Shown in pieces: positions 26,448-35,610 of a stretch of DNA of 64,000 nucleotides. Every line of letters starts with the position of its first letter. The first letter of the stretch is position 1. The notes below the pieces were generated by a model. That model was given only the letters and a program-made list of their open reading frames with translations. It made no database searches and was not told the DNA's origin. This stretch comes from CAMCXE01 sp046347475 (GTDB lineage: Bacteria; Pseudomonadota; Gammaproteobacteria; Pseudomonadales; Cellvibrionaceae): the NCBI GenBank assembly GCA_046347475.1, contig JAXMGD010000002.1:1-64000 (forward strand), in the 5' to 3' direction. Made by a program: the position numbers and the translations under genes.

Positions 26448-28220
26448 TTAGTAAGTACGCACTTTGGGTTCAAACGCATCTACGGTTTTGGGTGCAAAAT
26501 TCACCGCCCGTTTAGCCACACGTTTGTCACTTGGGAAATAAATAGAGTGACACAACCAGTTGGTGTCATCGCGCTCTTCAAAGTCCTCCCGCGCATGGGC
26601 GCCGCGAGATTCTTTGCGCTCTTCAGCGGCAATGGCAGTGGCTTCAGCCACTTCAAACAGATTCTGCACTTCCAACGCCTCAATGCGCGCGGTATTAAAC
26701 GCCGCACTCTTGTCGCTAAGGCCAATTTGTTCAATGCGTGGGCGCAGGGCGGCCAACTGCTCAATGCCCTTTTGCATAAATTCACCGGTGCGGAACACAC
26801 CGAAATAATTCTGCATGATGGTTTGCAGCTCTTTGCGCAGAACTGTCGCCGACTCGCCGCCCGTGCTGTTATTTAAGCGGTTGAGGCGAGCCATCGCCTG
26901 CTCCAGATCCGCTTGGCTGGCTTCGCGCAGTTCAATACCCTCGCGCAGCGCCTTCTCAATGAACAAGCCGGAGGCGCGACCAAACACCACCAAGTCCAAC
27001 AGCGAGTTGCCGCCGAGCCGGTTGGCGCCGTGCACCGATACACAGGCCACTTCACCGCAGGCATACAAACCGGGCACCACTTGATCGCGGCCATTGCTGT
27101 CCAGCGTTAAGGCTTGGCCGTGAATATTGGTGGGGATACCACCCATCATGTAGTGACAGGTAGGCACCACAGGAATCGGCTCTTTAACCGGGTCGGCGTG
27201 GGCAAAGGTGCGGGATAGTTCAAGAATGCCCGGCAGCTTGGCGTTGAGAGCGTCTTCGCCCAGATGATCAAGCTTTAACAATACGTGATCGCCATTGGGG
27301 CCGCAGCCGCGCCCTTCAATGATTTCGCGCACCATGGAGCGCGCCACCACATCGCGGCCTGCCAGGTCTTTAGCATTGGGGGCGTAGCGCTCCATAAAGC
27401 GCTCGCCATCTTTGTTAACCAGAAAACCACCTTCACCCCGGCAGCCCTCAGTTACCAACACCCCAGCACCTGCAATGCCGGTGGGGTGAAATTGCCACAT
27501 TTCGATGTCTTGCACCGGGAAGCCTGCGCGCAGGGCCATGCCTACGCCGTCACCGGTGTTGATGTGGGCGTTGGTGGTGGAGGCATAAATGCGCCCTGCT
27601 CCACCGGTAGCCAGTACGGTTGCTTTGGAGCGGATATAAACGGTTTCGCCGTCTTCCATATTAATAGCAATAACACCCACCACAGCGCCGTCTTGGTTTT
27701 TCACCAAATCAACGGCAAACCACTCGTTTAAAAACACGGTGTTGGCTTTGACATTTTGTTGGTAGAGGGTGTGTAGCAGGGCGTGGCCAGTACGGTCCGC
27801 CGCCGCGCAGGTACGCGCCGCTTGGCCGCCCTTGCCGAAATCTTTGGATTGACCACCAAATGGACGTTGGTAAATGCGGCCTTTTTCGGTACGCGAGAAG
27901 GGCAAGCCCATATGCTCAAGTTCAAATACGGCCTCCGGGCCTACTGAGCACATGTACTCGATGGCGTCTTGGTCACCGATATAATCGGAGCCCTTGACTG
28001 TGTCATACATATGCCAGCGCCAATCGTCGTTCGGATCATCACTGGCGATGGCACAGGTAATACCGCCCTGGGCCGATACTGTATGGGAGCGGGTGGGAAA
28101 TACTTTGGTGACTACTGCGGTTTTAAAACCTGACTGCGCCATCTGCAGCGCAGCGCGCATACCGGCACCACCACCGCCTATTACGATGCCGTCAAAACTC
28201 ATGGTACGAAGACTTGCCAT
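26448..28220 (-). CDS. sdhA: Succinate dehydrogenase flavoprotein subunit
   Basis: A 590-aa FAD subunit that oxidises succinate to fumarate. The dinucleotide-binding GGGGAGMRAAL is at residues 17-27. The FAD-linking His is in TRSHTVSAQGG, substrate-binding residues lie in QFHPTGI and CHYMMGGIPTN, and the catalytic Arg is in the GERFMERYAPNAKDLAGRDVV region. The C-terminal helical domain ends EPKVRTY. It lies 3 bp from the sdhD stop, so translation is tightly linked. Confidence 0.98.
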   Translation of the reverse strand: MASLRTMSFDGIVIGGGGAGMRAALQMAQSGFKTAVVTKVFPTRSHTVSAQGGITCAIASDDPNDDWRWHMYDTVKGSDYIGDQDAIEYMCSVGPEAVFELEHMGLPFSRTEKGRIYQRPFGGQSKDFGKGGQAARTCAAADRTGHALLHTLYQQNVKANTVFLNEWFAVDLVKNQDGAVVGVIAINMEDGETVYIRSKATVLATGGAGRIYASTTNAHINTGDGVGMALRAGFPVQDIEMWQFHPTGIAGAGVLVTEGCRGEGGFLVNKDGERFMERYAPNAKDLAGRDVVARSMVREIIEGRGCGPNGDHVLLKLDHLGEDALNAKLPGILELSRTFAHADPVKEPIPVVPTCHYMMGGIPTNIHGQALTLDSNGRDQVVPGLYACGEVACVSVHGANRLGGNSLLDLVVFGRASGLFIEKALREGIELREASQADLEQAMARLNRLNNSTGGESATVLRKELQTIMQNYFGVFRTGEFMQKGIEQLAALRPRIEQIGLSDKSAAFNTARIEALEVQNLFEVAEATAIAAEERKESRGAHAREDFEERDDTNWLCHSIYFPSDKRVAKRAVNFAPKTVDAFEPKVRTY

Positions 28221-28223
28221 AAC

Positions 28224-28598
28224 TTAATTACCCCACAAAATCTGAATTCCCCAGGCCACATAGGCGAAGGTCACAACGGCGTAAGTCGCCAGAATAAACA
28301 TACGCAAGGGCAGTGCTTTACAGCCTAAAACCCGTGCGGTGAGGTAGTCGGTAATCACAGCCCAAAGGCCTATCCAACCGTGGGCCGCCACTGATAAAAG
28401 TGCTAACAGGGTGAAAATCTTGACGGCCAGGTTGCCGAAAAGAGCATGCCAGGTGGCGTAATCCAAACCGGGATGTATCAGCAAGAAACCCACTATAAAC
28501 AGGGTGTACGCGGCCAGAATGACGGCACTAAAACGCTGAATAATCCAATCGCTAACTCCGCTGCGACCGAAGCTGGTTGCCGCCCTTACCATAACCAC
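28224..28598 (-). CDS. sdhD: Succinate dehydrogenase membrane anchor subunit D
   Basis: A 124-aa protein with three membrane helices (VILAAYTLFIVGFLL, VKIFTLLALLSVAAHGWIGLWAVI, LRMFILATYAVVTFAYVAWGIQI). The conserved SDWIIQRFSAV at the N-terminus contributes to the quinone site, and HGWIGLW carries the heme-side His. It overlaps the end of sdhC by 13 bp. Confidence 0.94.
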   Translation of the reverse strand: MVMVRAATSFGRSGVSDWIIQRFSAVILAAYTLFIVGFLLIHPGLDYATWHALFGNLAVKIFTLLALLSVAAHGWIGLWAVITDYLTARVLGCKALPLRMFILATYAVVTFAYVAWGIQILWGN

Positions 28599-28960
28599 AC
28601 CCCCAAACCTACAATTAATACTACCGCTATAACCAACACCAACTTGGCCCCCAAACGACCGCCTTCCAGTGACTCACCCACGCCCATATCCATAATTAAG
28701 TGGCGAATGCCAGCAACCAAATGGTAGGCCAAGGCGGAGAGAATTCCCCAGATTACGAACTTAGCCGCGGGGGATGCCAAACACTTTTGCACCGAAGCAA
28801 AATCGGCTTCTGAGCTGAGGGTTGCATCGAGCAACCAAAGCAGACCCAGCACACCTGCCAACATGATGACGCCACTGATGCGATGGAGGATAGAGACATA
28901 ACCGGTCACGGGCAGCGTGATCGTTGCCAGATCGAGGTTGACGGGTCTGTTTTTATTCAC
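28586..28960 (-). CDS. sdhC: Succinate dehydrogenase cytochrome b556 subunit C
   Basis: A 124-aa protein with three membrane helices. The signature RPVNLDL at the N-terminus and SILHRISGVIML (quinone-site Ser and Arg) identify it; AYHLVAGIRHLIMD carries the heme b ligand His. It is the first gene of sdhCDAB and divergent from gltA across about 1 kb. Confidence 0.95.
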   Translation of the reverse strand: MNKNRPVNLDLATITLPVTGYVSILHRISGVIMLAGVLGLLWLLDATLSSEADFASVQKCLASPAAKFVIWGILSALAYHLVAGIRHLIMDMGVGESLEGGRLGAKLVLVIAVVLIVGLGVWLW

Positions 28961-30014
28961 AGTTTGTGTACCTTCGTGTCAGGATTTAATTGATTACGTA
29001 CTCAACCGAAGCCGAGGAGCGCGCTGGTAAATTGTGCGAATTTAGCCGCCGGAACACCTGTGGCCCAAGAATTAGGCGACAAGTATGCTGATTGGCTGCA
29101 ATCGTGCTTGGGGCTGATCAGAGCGTTACAGGCCGTCTTTTCTCGATAGCGCAAATGCACAGAGAAGACAGCAAAACATCTGAATTAACCATAAGGCAAA
29201 CACGTCTTCACAAAACGAAATAGTCGAAAAGTGAAGGTTTGCGATTGCAAAAACGGCGCGAATTATAGATACGCAGGGCAGAAAATACAAACGAACATTA
29301 GGGCAAAACCCTTTATTTCTCTGGGCTCTACAGGTAAAAATGCACCCATATTGGGATTTTTCACAAAATTCGCACCTTGAATGCGCAAAATGGAATAGCA
29401 TCGCCGTCCATGCAGATTTAACCTTGGCTTTTGCCATTCTTTGCTTCCTTGATTTGGTGCTTTTTCTCTATACTCCACCAAAAGGTACACTTGCTGTTTT
29501 GAAGTTGCGCTCGGCACATAGGTGCCATTCAGAACAATTGATCCAGCACAGCGAATACTCGACATGCAACGTATGAGCAGGTGATACCCAATGGAATTGA
29601 ATTGCCTCTGGCCTGCAAGGCTGTGAAGTTGTCAGAGAATTTAGCTGTGTAATAAAGATGGCAGTGGCAATTCAACTTAAGAAAAACCAATTGCAGCGCA
29701 AAAGTAAAGAATTGGAGAACGCTTCAATTAAGCCAAGTTACTTATGCGTAATTAAATGAAGAAACTGAACAAAAAATAGCGGCCGATTTAGTTTGCAATG
29801 CGAATAATAATTGGGCAAATAGATTACATCTGAAGCAGGCGTTTACCCGGTTAGTCAAAACGATGGGCACCGTTTCGGTTCTGCGGATGGAGTTTAATCT
29901 GCCTCCATAGGAGTCGGCCTATTTACTGCTATATCAATGCGCACACAAACATAGAGGCCGGTTAGTACCTAAGCCTTTGACCCATAACACCACTCAACAA
30001 TTTAGGAGTCCGTA
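28961..30014. other. 1.05-kb intergenic region between divergent sdhC and gltA
   Basis: It must hold the divergent promoters of the sdh operon and gltA. It is clearly more AT-rich than the flanking genes. Short open frames on both strands overlap each other, lack ribosome binding sites and have unlikely Cys/Phe-rich compositions, so I call no gene. I did not find a tRNA, repeat of the local families or obvious operator. The gap is long for this gene pair. Confidence 0.5.
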
Positions 30015-31304
30015 ATGACTGACAAGAAAGCTCAACTTACGGTCGAAGGGTTGTCTTCCCCTATTGAGTTGCCCGTTTACTCCGGCGCCCTGGGCCCAGA
30101 TGTAATTGACGTGCGCGGCTTGGTTGGTAAAGGCTACTTTACTTACGACCCGGGCTTTGTTTCCACCGCCTCGTGTGAATCGAAAATTACATTTATCGAT
30201 GGCGATAAAGGTGTACTTCTGCATCGCGGTTACCCTATCGAGACCCTGGCGGAAAAATCCGATTATCTGGAAACCTGCTATTTATTACTCAATGGCGAAC
30301 TACCTACCGCAGAGCAAAACGCCGAGTTCAAACACATCATCACTCACCACACCATGGTGAACGAGTCCATCGCCCGCTTTCTGCTCGGCTTCCACTACGA
30401 CTCACACCCCATGGCCATGCTCTGTGGTGTAGTAGGCGCCCTGTCGGCGTTTTACCACGATGCTATGGACATCTCTGACCCGCAGCACCGCATCATTTCC
30501 GCCCATCGCTTGATCGCTAAGATGCCCACCCTCGCGGCCATGTGTTATAAGCACCGAATGGGGCAACCCTTTGTGTACCCGAATAACAAAATGGGCTATG
30601 CCGAAAACTTCCTCAACATGATGTTCGGCACTCCCTGCGATGAACCCAACGTGAGCCCGGTGCTGGCCCGCGCCATGGATCGCATTTTCCTTTTGCACGC
30701 CGATCACGAACAAAACGCTTCTACCTCCACCGTGCGTTTAGCAGGCTCCTCGGGCGCCAACCCCTTTGCTTGCATTGCTGCTGGTATCGCAACCCTATGG
30801 GGCCCCGCCCACGGCGGCGCCAACGAGGCGGTATTGGATATGCTGGAAGAAATTGGCGATGTGTCCAACATTGAAAAATACGTCGCTAAGGCAAAAGACA
30901 AAAACGATCCCTTCCGCCTGATGGGCTTTGGCCACCGCGTTTATAAAAACTTTGACCCGCGCGCCAAAGTAATGAAACAGACCTGCGATGAGGTCTTGAC
31001 TGAGCTCGGCTTGGAGAACGATCCACTGTTGAAGATCGCTAAGCGTTTGGAACAAATCGCCCTAGAAGACCCTTACTTCATCGAGAAAAAACTCTACCCC
31101 AACGTGGACTTTTACTCGGGCATCATCATGAAAGCCATAGGTATCCCCACCGAAATGTTCACCGCTATTTTTGCTGTGGGCCGCACCGTCGGCTGGATTT
31201 CCCACTGGCATGAAATGGTGACTGAAGGCTTAAAAATCGGCCGTCCTCGCCAGCTCTACACGGGTTACCCCACCCGCGAATACCCAGCGCGGGACAAGCG
31301 TTAA
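30015..31304 (+). CDS. gltA: Citrate synthase, type I (hexameric)
   Basis: It condenses oxaloacetate and acetyl-CoA, the entry to the TCA cycle. The 429-aa length and N-terminal extension (TVEGLSSPIELPVYSGALGPDVIDV) are those of the NADH-regulated gammaproteobacterial type. Catalytic His residues lie in LHADHEQNAS and WGPAHGGANEAV, and the catalytic Asp in GFGHRVYKNFDPRAKVM. It is preceded by TTTAGGAGTCCGTAATG, with AGGAG correctly spaced. It faces away from sdhC. Confidence 0.98.
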   Translation: MTDKKAQLTVEGLSSPIELPVYSGALGPDVIDVRGLVGKGYFTYDPGFVSTASCESKITFIDGDKGVLLHRGYPIETLAEKSDYLETCYLLLNGELPTAEQNAEFKHIITHHTMVNESIARFLLGFHYDSHPMAMLCGVVGALSAFYHDAMDISDPQHRIISAHRLIAKMPTLAAMCYKHRMGQPFVYPNNKMGYAENFLNMMFGTPCDEPNVSPVLARAMDRIFLLHADHEQNASTSTVRLAGSSGANPFACIAAGIATLWGPAHGGANEAVLDMLEEIGDVSNIEKYVAKAKDKNDPFRLMGFGHRVYKNFDPRAKVMKQTCDEVLTELGLENDPLLKIAKRLEQIALEDPYFIEKKLYPNVDFYSGIIMKAIGIPTEMFTAIFAVGRTVGWISHWHEMVTEGLKIGRPRQLYTGYPTREYPARDKR

Positions 31305-31328
31305 TCGCCAGCACCCACGCCTACTGAT

Positions 31329-31354
31329 GCAAAAGGCCCGCAAGGGCCTTTTTT
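31329..31354 (+). terminator. Rho-independent terminator after gltA
   Basis: AAAAGGCCC-GCAA-GGGCCTTTTTT, a compact stem-loop with a T-run, 25 bp after the gltA stop. Confidence 0.9.
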
Positions 31355-31426
31355 GCGTTTGGCTCAACTTGACCCAGCCCAACCGCTTCACTATTGTGAC
31401 CGATTTTTTGCGCCCTGGATTAGCCT

Positions 31427-32392
31427 ATGTACCCTTCTATAGTCGCCGACATCGGCGGAACCAACGCCCGTTTTGCCCTGATCAGCGGTCGCGCCAACGA
31501 TCAATTTACCTTTAGCGATATTCACATTTTGCCAGCCGGCAATTACGCCAATTTCAGCGATGCGCTGCGCGCCTATATAGGCCTAGTGCCGGGCTTACAA
31601 CCCAAAGCCATCTGCGCGGCGATTGCGGGCCCAGTGGTGGGCGACAAGGTGCGTATGACCAATTTAAATTGGGCCTTTTCCTGCAAAGCTGTGGCTGAAG
31701 AATTTGGATTGGCGCGCTTTATCGCCATGAACGATTTTGCAGCTGTGGCCGCCGCTGCAGGTGATATTCACCCGGAGCATTTAATTAATATCAAACCCGG
31801 CCGCGCCGACCCCCACGGCAACAAAGCGGTGTTTGGCCCTGGCACTGGCCTGGGTGTTGCCGGTGTTGTGAATTACAACGGCAAATGGCTGCCCCTACCC
31901 AGCGAAGGTGGCCACGTTAACCTCGCGCCCAGCGATGCCTTTGAAGTGGATATCATCAAGGCGGCTATGTCTCTGTTTGGGCATGTGTCGGCAGAGGTTT
32001 TTATCTCTGGCCCCGGCCTAGTTCACCTGCATCAAGCCATTGCAGCCGTGCAAGGCGTGGCGGCCGGCTCCTTTAAGCCCGCCGATATTACTCAACACGC
32101 CCTAGCCGGTACTGACGCCAGCTGCCTACTCACGCTGCAAACATTTTGCAGCTTTATAGGCTCATTTGCAGGCAACCTGGCCCTCACCTATGGCGCCACC
32201 GGCGGTGTTTATATGGCAGGCGGTATTTTGCCGCGTTTTGCTGATTTTCTCCGCACCAGCCGTTTTAGCGAAAAATTTACCGCTAAGGGCGCGCAGCAAG
32301 GTTATGTGGCTGATGTTCCTGCGGATTTGATTGTGCACCCTGAAGTCGCCTTCGCTGGCGCCGCCGCCTGGTTAGAACAACACCTGAGCTAA
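31427..32392 (+). CDS. glk: Glucokinase
   Basis: A 321-aa ATP-dependent glucokinase of the bacterial Glk family, phosphorylating glucose released by saccharide breakdown. The N-terminal phosphate-binding loop is ADIGGTNARFAL. Sugar-binding residues are in TNLNWAF and the catalytic Asp is in FIAMNDFAAVA. GPGTGLGVAGVV and LPSEGGHVNLAP carry adenosine and sugar contacts. The C-terminus has GGVYMAGGILPRF. It follows the gltA terminator, so it has its own promoter; the next gene starts four bases after its stop, suggesting a two-gene unit. Confidence 0.96.
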   Translation: MYPSIVADIGGTNARFALISGRANDQFTFSDIHILPAGNYANFSDALRAYIGLVPGLQPKAICAAIAGPVVGDKVRMTNLNWAFSCKAVAEEFGLARFIAMNDFAAVAAAAGDIHPEHLINIKPGRADPHGNKAVFGPGTGLGVAGVVNYNGKWLPLPSEGGHVNLAPSDAFEVDIIKAAMSLFGHVSAEVFISGPGLVHLHQAIAAVQGVAAGSFKPADITQHALAGTDASCLLTLQTFCSFIGSFAGNLALTYGATGGVYMAGGILPRFADFLRTSRFSEKFTAKGAQQGYVADVPADLIVHPEVAFAGAAAWLEQHLS

Positions 32393-32396
32393 GGCC

Positions 32397-33278
32397 ATGC
32401 ACGCCCGTACTGAGGGCCTAGTCGCTATCTATACGGCCATGGTGTTGTTGGCCATCAATGGCGTCTTATCCAAAACCATTCCACTGGATGCCATCACCGT
32501 AACTTGCTTGCGGTGTGGCATCGCTTTTTTTGCGCTCTTAGCCTTTGCGCTTTGGCAGAACCAACCCTGGGGGTTTATCACCGTGCGGCAGCGCTGTTTG
32601 GTGGTGGGGCTTGGCGTATTGATGGGCATCCATTGGAGCTGTTTTTTTAAGGGTATGCAGGTGTCCACGGTAGCGATCGGCATTCTGGCCCACTACACCA
32701 CACCGGTGGTGACCGTTACCCTTGAGCCACTGCTGGATCGGCAATTGCCTAAGCGCGCCGATGTGATAGCGGCCCTATTAGTGCTGGTGGGCTTAGGGAT
32801 CATGGTGCCCCAGTGGCATTGGGGCAGCCAAACCCTGTGGGGGATATTCTTTGGTGTTTGCTCGGCCCTCACCCTCGCCTCGCGCAATGTATTTCAGCGC
32901 CGCTGGCTAAATAACACCTCCAGCGTACAGAGCATGGTGATACAAGTAGGTGTGGCGGCGCTGGTATGTGCGCCGTTTAGCCGGTTTGATCAACTAGGCT
33001 CGCTCACGACTACTGATTGGTGGCTAATTCTGGGATTAGGGCTCGTCAGCACGGCATTTGCCCACACCCTGATTGTGGTGAGCTTAAGACACTTGGCGGC
33101 CAAATCCGTAAGCCTTATCAGTTGCTTTCAACCGCCTTTGGCCATAGTGCTCGGCTGGTTGGCGCTCAATGAAACCCCCAACCTCAATACGCTCATCGGC
33201 GGCAGCTTAATTTTAGGCTGCGCTTTTTATGAAGCCCTCAAGCAGAGCGGCCCGGCCAATGACATCAAGGCTGACTGA
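32397..33278 (+). CDS. EamA/DMT-family transporter
   Basis: A 293-aa protein with ten predicted membrane helices in two EamA repeats (residues about 8-140 and 148-285). Typical features are TVTCLRCGIAFFALLAFALW in the first repeat and SLISCFQPPLAIVLGWLALNE near the end of the second. Such proteins export metabolites or amino acids, but the substrate is unknown. It starts four bases after glk and converges on the LysR gene with no gap between the stop codons (33278/33279). Confidence 0.9.
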   Translation: MHARTEGLVAIYTAMVLLAINGVLSKTIPLDAITVTCLRCGIAFFALLAFALWQNQPWGFITVRQRCLVVGLGVLMGIHWSCFFKGMQVSTVAIGILAHYTTPVVTVTLEPLLDRQLPKRADVIAALLVLVGLGIMVPQWHWGSQTLWGIFFGVCSALTLASRNVFQRRWLNNTSSVQSMVIQVGVAALVCAPFSRFDQLGSLTTTDWWLILGLGLVSTAFAHTLIVVSLRHLAAKSVSLISCFQPPLAIVLGWLALNETPNLNTLIGGSLILGCAFYEALKQSGPANDIKAD

Positions 33279-34172
33279 TCATAAAAACCAGCGCACCTTC
33301 GCACAGGCCTCTATAAACCAGTGCAGCGCAAGGCCTTTATTGTCTTTACGCCAGGCCATATAGGCGGGCATATTGGGGCGCGGAATCGTGCAGGGCAAAG
33401 CCACCAGGCTACCCTGTTGCAGGGCTGACTCAGCGAGATGTTTGGGTAAAAAACCCACCCCCAATCCCATCACTTGAGCATCTAATTTCGCTTGCATGCT
33501 AGCGACTCGAATCGTGTGGCGCCCTTCTAATAATCCAGAGGAGCGACCCGGTAGGCTGCGCGAGGAATCGGCCACTACTATGGTGGGCAAATCACGGATG
33601 GCCGCCTGATCAACCGGCGTCGCCCGCTGGGTTAAGGGGTGATCGGCTGCCACCGCAAATACAAATTCAACCTCGCCGAGGGTGCGGTACTCGAAATGCC
33701 CGCGCGGCAGCTCACCCCCTGCGCCGAGGGTGAGGTCACAGCGCCCCGCCACCAGGGCATCCCAACTGCCACCGAGCACTTCATCGCTCAAGCGGATCTC
33801 CACCTGTTTATCCAACGCGTTGAATTGTCCCAACATGGCCAGCAGCGGCGCCATGGGTAGGATGGTGTCGCGCGCGATTCGCAACACAGGCTCCCACCCG
33901 CTTTCAAGCTGTTTGATGAGCAGCTCCAAACGCTCGGCGGCGGCCAACAGATGGCGGCCCTCCTCTAACAACAGCCGCCCAGCAGGGGTTAACACCGCGC
34001 GCTGGCCGCTGCGATCGTAGAGCGCTACCGCCAAATCAGCCTCCAGCTTATTCACGGTGTACGACAAGGCGGATGGCACCTTGTGCATAGCCTCTGCAGC
34101 GGCGCCGAAACTGCCTTTGCGCTCAATCGCATCAAGAATACGCAAGGCATCTAGGCTGATGGCATGGCGCAT
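33279..34172 (-). CDS. LysR-family transcriptional regulator
   Basis: A 297-aa regulator with an N-terminal winged helix-turn-helix (SLDALRILDAIERKGSFGAAAEAMHKVPSALSYTVNKLEADL), a linker helix and a periplasmic-binding-protein-like effector domain (GWEPVLRIARDTILPM, VDQAAIRDLPTIVVAD). It is divergent from the doxX-pirin pair, and LysR proteins next to pirin genes usually control them. The intergenic palindrome at 34187-34201 is a suitable operator. Confidence 0.93.
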   Translation of the reverse strand: MRHAISLDALRILDAIERKGSFGAAAEAMHKVPSALSYTVNKLEADLAVALYDRSGQRAVLTPAGRLLLEEGRHLLAAAERLELLIKQLESGWEPVLRIARDTILPMAPLLAMLGQFNALDKQVEIRLSDEVLGGSWDALVAGRCDLTLGAGGELPRGHFEYRTLGEVEFVFAVAADHPLTQRATPVDQAAIRDLPTIVVADSSRSLPGRSSGLLEGRHTIRVASMQAKLDAQVMGLGVGFLPKHLAESALQQGSLVALPCTIPRPNMPAYMAWRKDNKGLALHWFIEACAKVRWFL

Positions 34173-34186
34173 GGAGCCCCCATTTA

Positions 34187-34201
34187 TTCAATTTTTTTGA
34201 A
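34187..34201. promoter_or_regulatory. Candidate LysR operator between lysR-type gene and doxX
   Basis: TTCAATTTTTTTGAA, a 15-bp palindrome with TTCAA and TTGAA arms around five T, matching the T-N11-A layout of LysR sites and placed 15 bp before the regulator's start. Assignment is by pattern and position. Confidence 0.5.
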
Positions 34202-34317
34202 CAGTTTAGTCAAAAACTTCCGCTTTTTTAACCGTATCAACTGCCATAAAGTATTTTCAACCGGCGCCAATCAAGTTGATAGCCGAATAAAGTGATCAAA
34301 ATAATTGAGGAATTTTT

Positions 34318-34749
34318 ATGAACAGACTGCACAGCCTTCTTCACACCAATACCAGCTTTGCCCCCCTAATGCTGCGCCTGCCGCTGGGTGTGATTTTTGC
34401 CGCCCACGGCGCGCAGAAATTATTTGGCTGGTTCGGTGGCTACGGCCTGGAGGGCACAGGGCAATTTATGGCGTCCATGGGGTTAAACCCAGGGGTACTT
34501 ATGGCCGCACTGGCTGGAAGCGCCGAATTTTTTGGCGGCATAGCTCTGCTGCTGGGATTGTTGACACGACCTGCCGCTGCCGTTTTAGCCTTTACCATGC
34601 TCGTTGCTGCCCTGAGTGTGCACCTGCCCAACGGGCTCTTTATGGCCAACAACGGCTATGAGTTTGCCTTAGCACTCTTAGCAGCTAGTGTCTCACTTCT
34701 GGTGTCCGGGGGTGGCAGCCTGAGTTTGGATCGAAGACTTAGCGCCTAA
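34318..34749 (+). CDS. DoxX family membrane protein
   Basis: A 143-aa protein with four membrane helices. It shows the DoxX/YphA pattern: PLMLRLPLGVIFAAHGAQKLFGWFGGYG, then GTGQFMASMG, LAGSAEFFGGIALLLGLLTRPAAAVLAFTMLVA and a final NGYEFALALLAASVSLL. Roles in redox or sulfur stress have been proposed for the family, but the molecular function is not firmly known. GAGGA lies well placed before the ATG. A pirin gene follows 58 bp downstream in the same direction, a frequent pairing. Confidence 0.9.
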   Translation: MNRLHSLLHTNTSFAPLMLRLPLGVIFAAHGAQKLFGWFGGYGLEGTGQFMASMGLNPGVLMAALAGSAEFFGGIALLLGLLTRPAAAVLAFTMLVAALSVHLPNGLFMANNGYEFALALLAASVSLLVSGGGSLSLDRRLSA

Positions 34750-34807
34750 TAATCATCTATAAGCCAATTATCGCCATAGGCCCAACCCTTTAGTAGAGGA
34801 ATTCGCC

Positions 34808-35500
34808 ATGAGTATTACCCTTCGCCCCCACCACAGCCGCGGCACAGCGGATTTTGGCTGGCTGCAAAGCCAACACAGTTTTTCCTTCGGCAGTTATTAT
34901 GATGCCAACCAGATGGGATTTTCTGCCTTGCGGGTGATCAACGATGATCACGTCGCCGCAGGCAAAGGCTTTGATACCCACAGCCACGCTAATATGGAAA
35001 TCCTCAGCTATGTGTTAGAAGGAGAGATTGCCCACAGGGACAGCCAAGGTAATGTGACGCGGCTACCGGCAGGGGAATTCCAGTTAATGTCGGCCGGTAG
35101 CGGCATAGCCCACAGCGAATATAACCCCACCCAACAGCCCCTGCATTTTTTGCAAATTTGGATTAAACCCAATGTGGAAAATCAAGCACCCGGTTACCAA
35201 CAAAAACACTTTGGTAACAACCCAGGCTTAACCCTGGTGGCCAGTGAAAATGGGGAGGCAGGCAGTTTATTAATCAAACAAGATGCACGTATTTTTCAGC
35301 TACTGTTACCAGGGCACCACTCATTGGATTTAGCCCTAAATGCCCAGCGCAATTATTACCTGCATCTCATCAAGGGGTCGTTGAGCCTGAACGGCCATCC
35401 ATTAACCCCAGGTGATGGCGCCAAGGTGGCAGGCCAAGAGCAGGTGTTAATAGAAACAGCCGAAACCGATATACAAGCACTGTGGTTTGATTTGCCTTAA
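34808..35500 (+). CDS. Pirin family protein (YhhW-like)
   Basis: A 230-aa bicupin. The N-terminal cupin has HSRGTADFGWLQSQHSFSFGSYYD and the metal ligands in GFDTHSHANMEILSYVLEGEIAHRDSQGN, followed by AGEFQLMSAGSGIAHSEYNP. This His-x-His plus Glu and His set is that of pirins with quercetinase-like activity in vitro; the cellular role is uncertain. Ribosome binding site GAGGA. It probably forms an operon with doxX under the divergent LysR regulator. Confidence 0.93.
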   Translation: MSITLRPHHSRGTADFGWLQSQHSFSFGSYYDANQMGFSALRVINDDHVAAGKGFDTHSHANMEILSYVLEGEIAHRDSQGNVTRLPAGEFQLMSAGSGIAHSEYNPTQQPLHFLQIWIKPNVENQAPGYQQKHFGNNPGLTLVASENGEAGSLLIKQDARIFQLLLPGHHSLDLALNAQRNYYLHLIKGSLSLNGHPLTPGDGAKVAGQEQVLIETAETDIQALWFDLP

Positions 35501-35565
35501 TAAGGGATAGGCAGGAAAACACGGCAGCAGCCCGCTGCACGGATGAACATGTGTTTGGCCCATAA

Positions 35566-35597
35566 AAAAACCTCTGCCGCAAGCGACAGAGGTTTTT
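35566..35597. terminator. Bidirectional terminator between pirin and GH16 genes
   Basis: AAAAACCTCTG and CAGAGGTTTTT form an 11-bp stem with a CCGCAAGCGA loop. A- and T-tracts on both sides serve the converging pirin (plus) and glucanase (minus) genes. Confidence 0.88.
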
Positions 35598-35610
35598 GAG
35601 TTTTTAAGCC

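Noticed and set aside
29126..29437. 103-codon minus-strand frame upstream of sdhC
   Set aside because: No ribosome binding site, unusual Cys/Phe composition and several overlapping frames; not protein-like enough to call.
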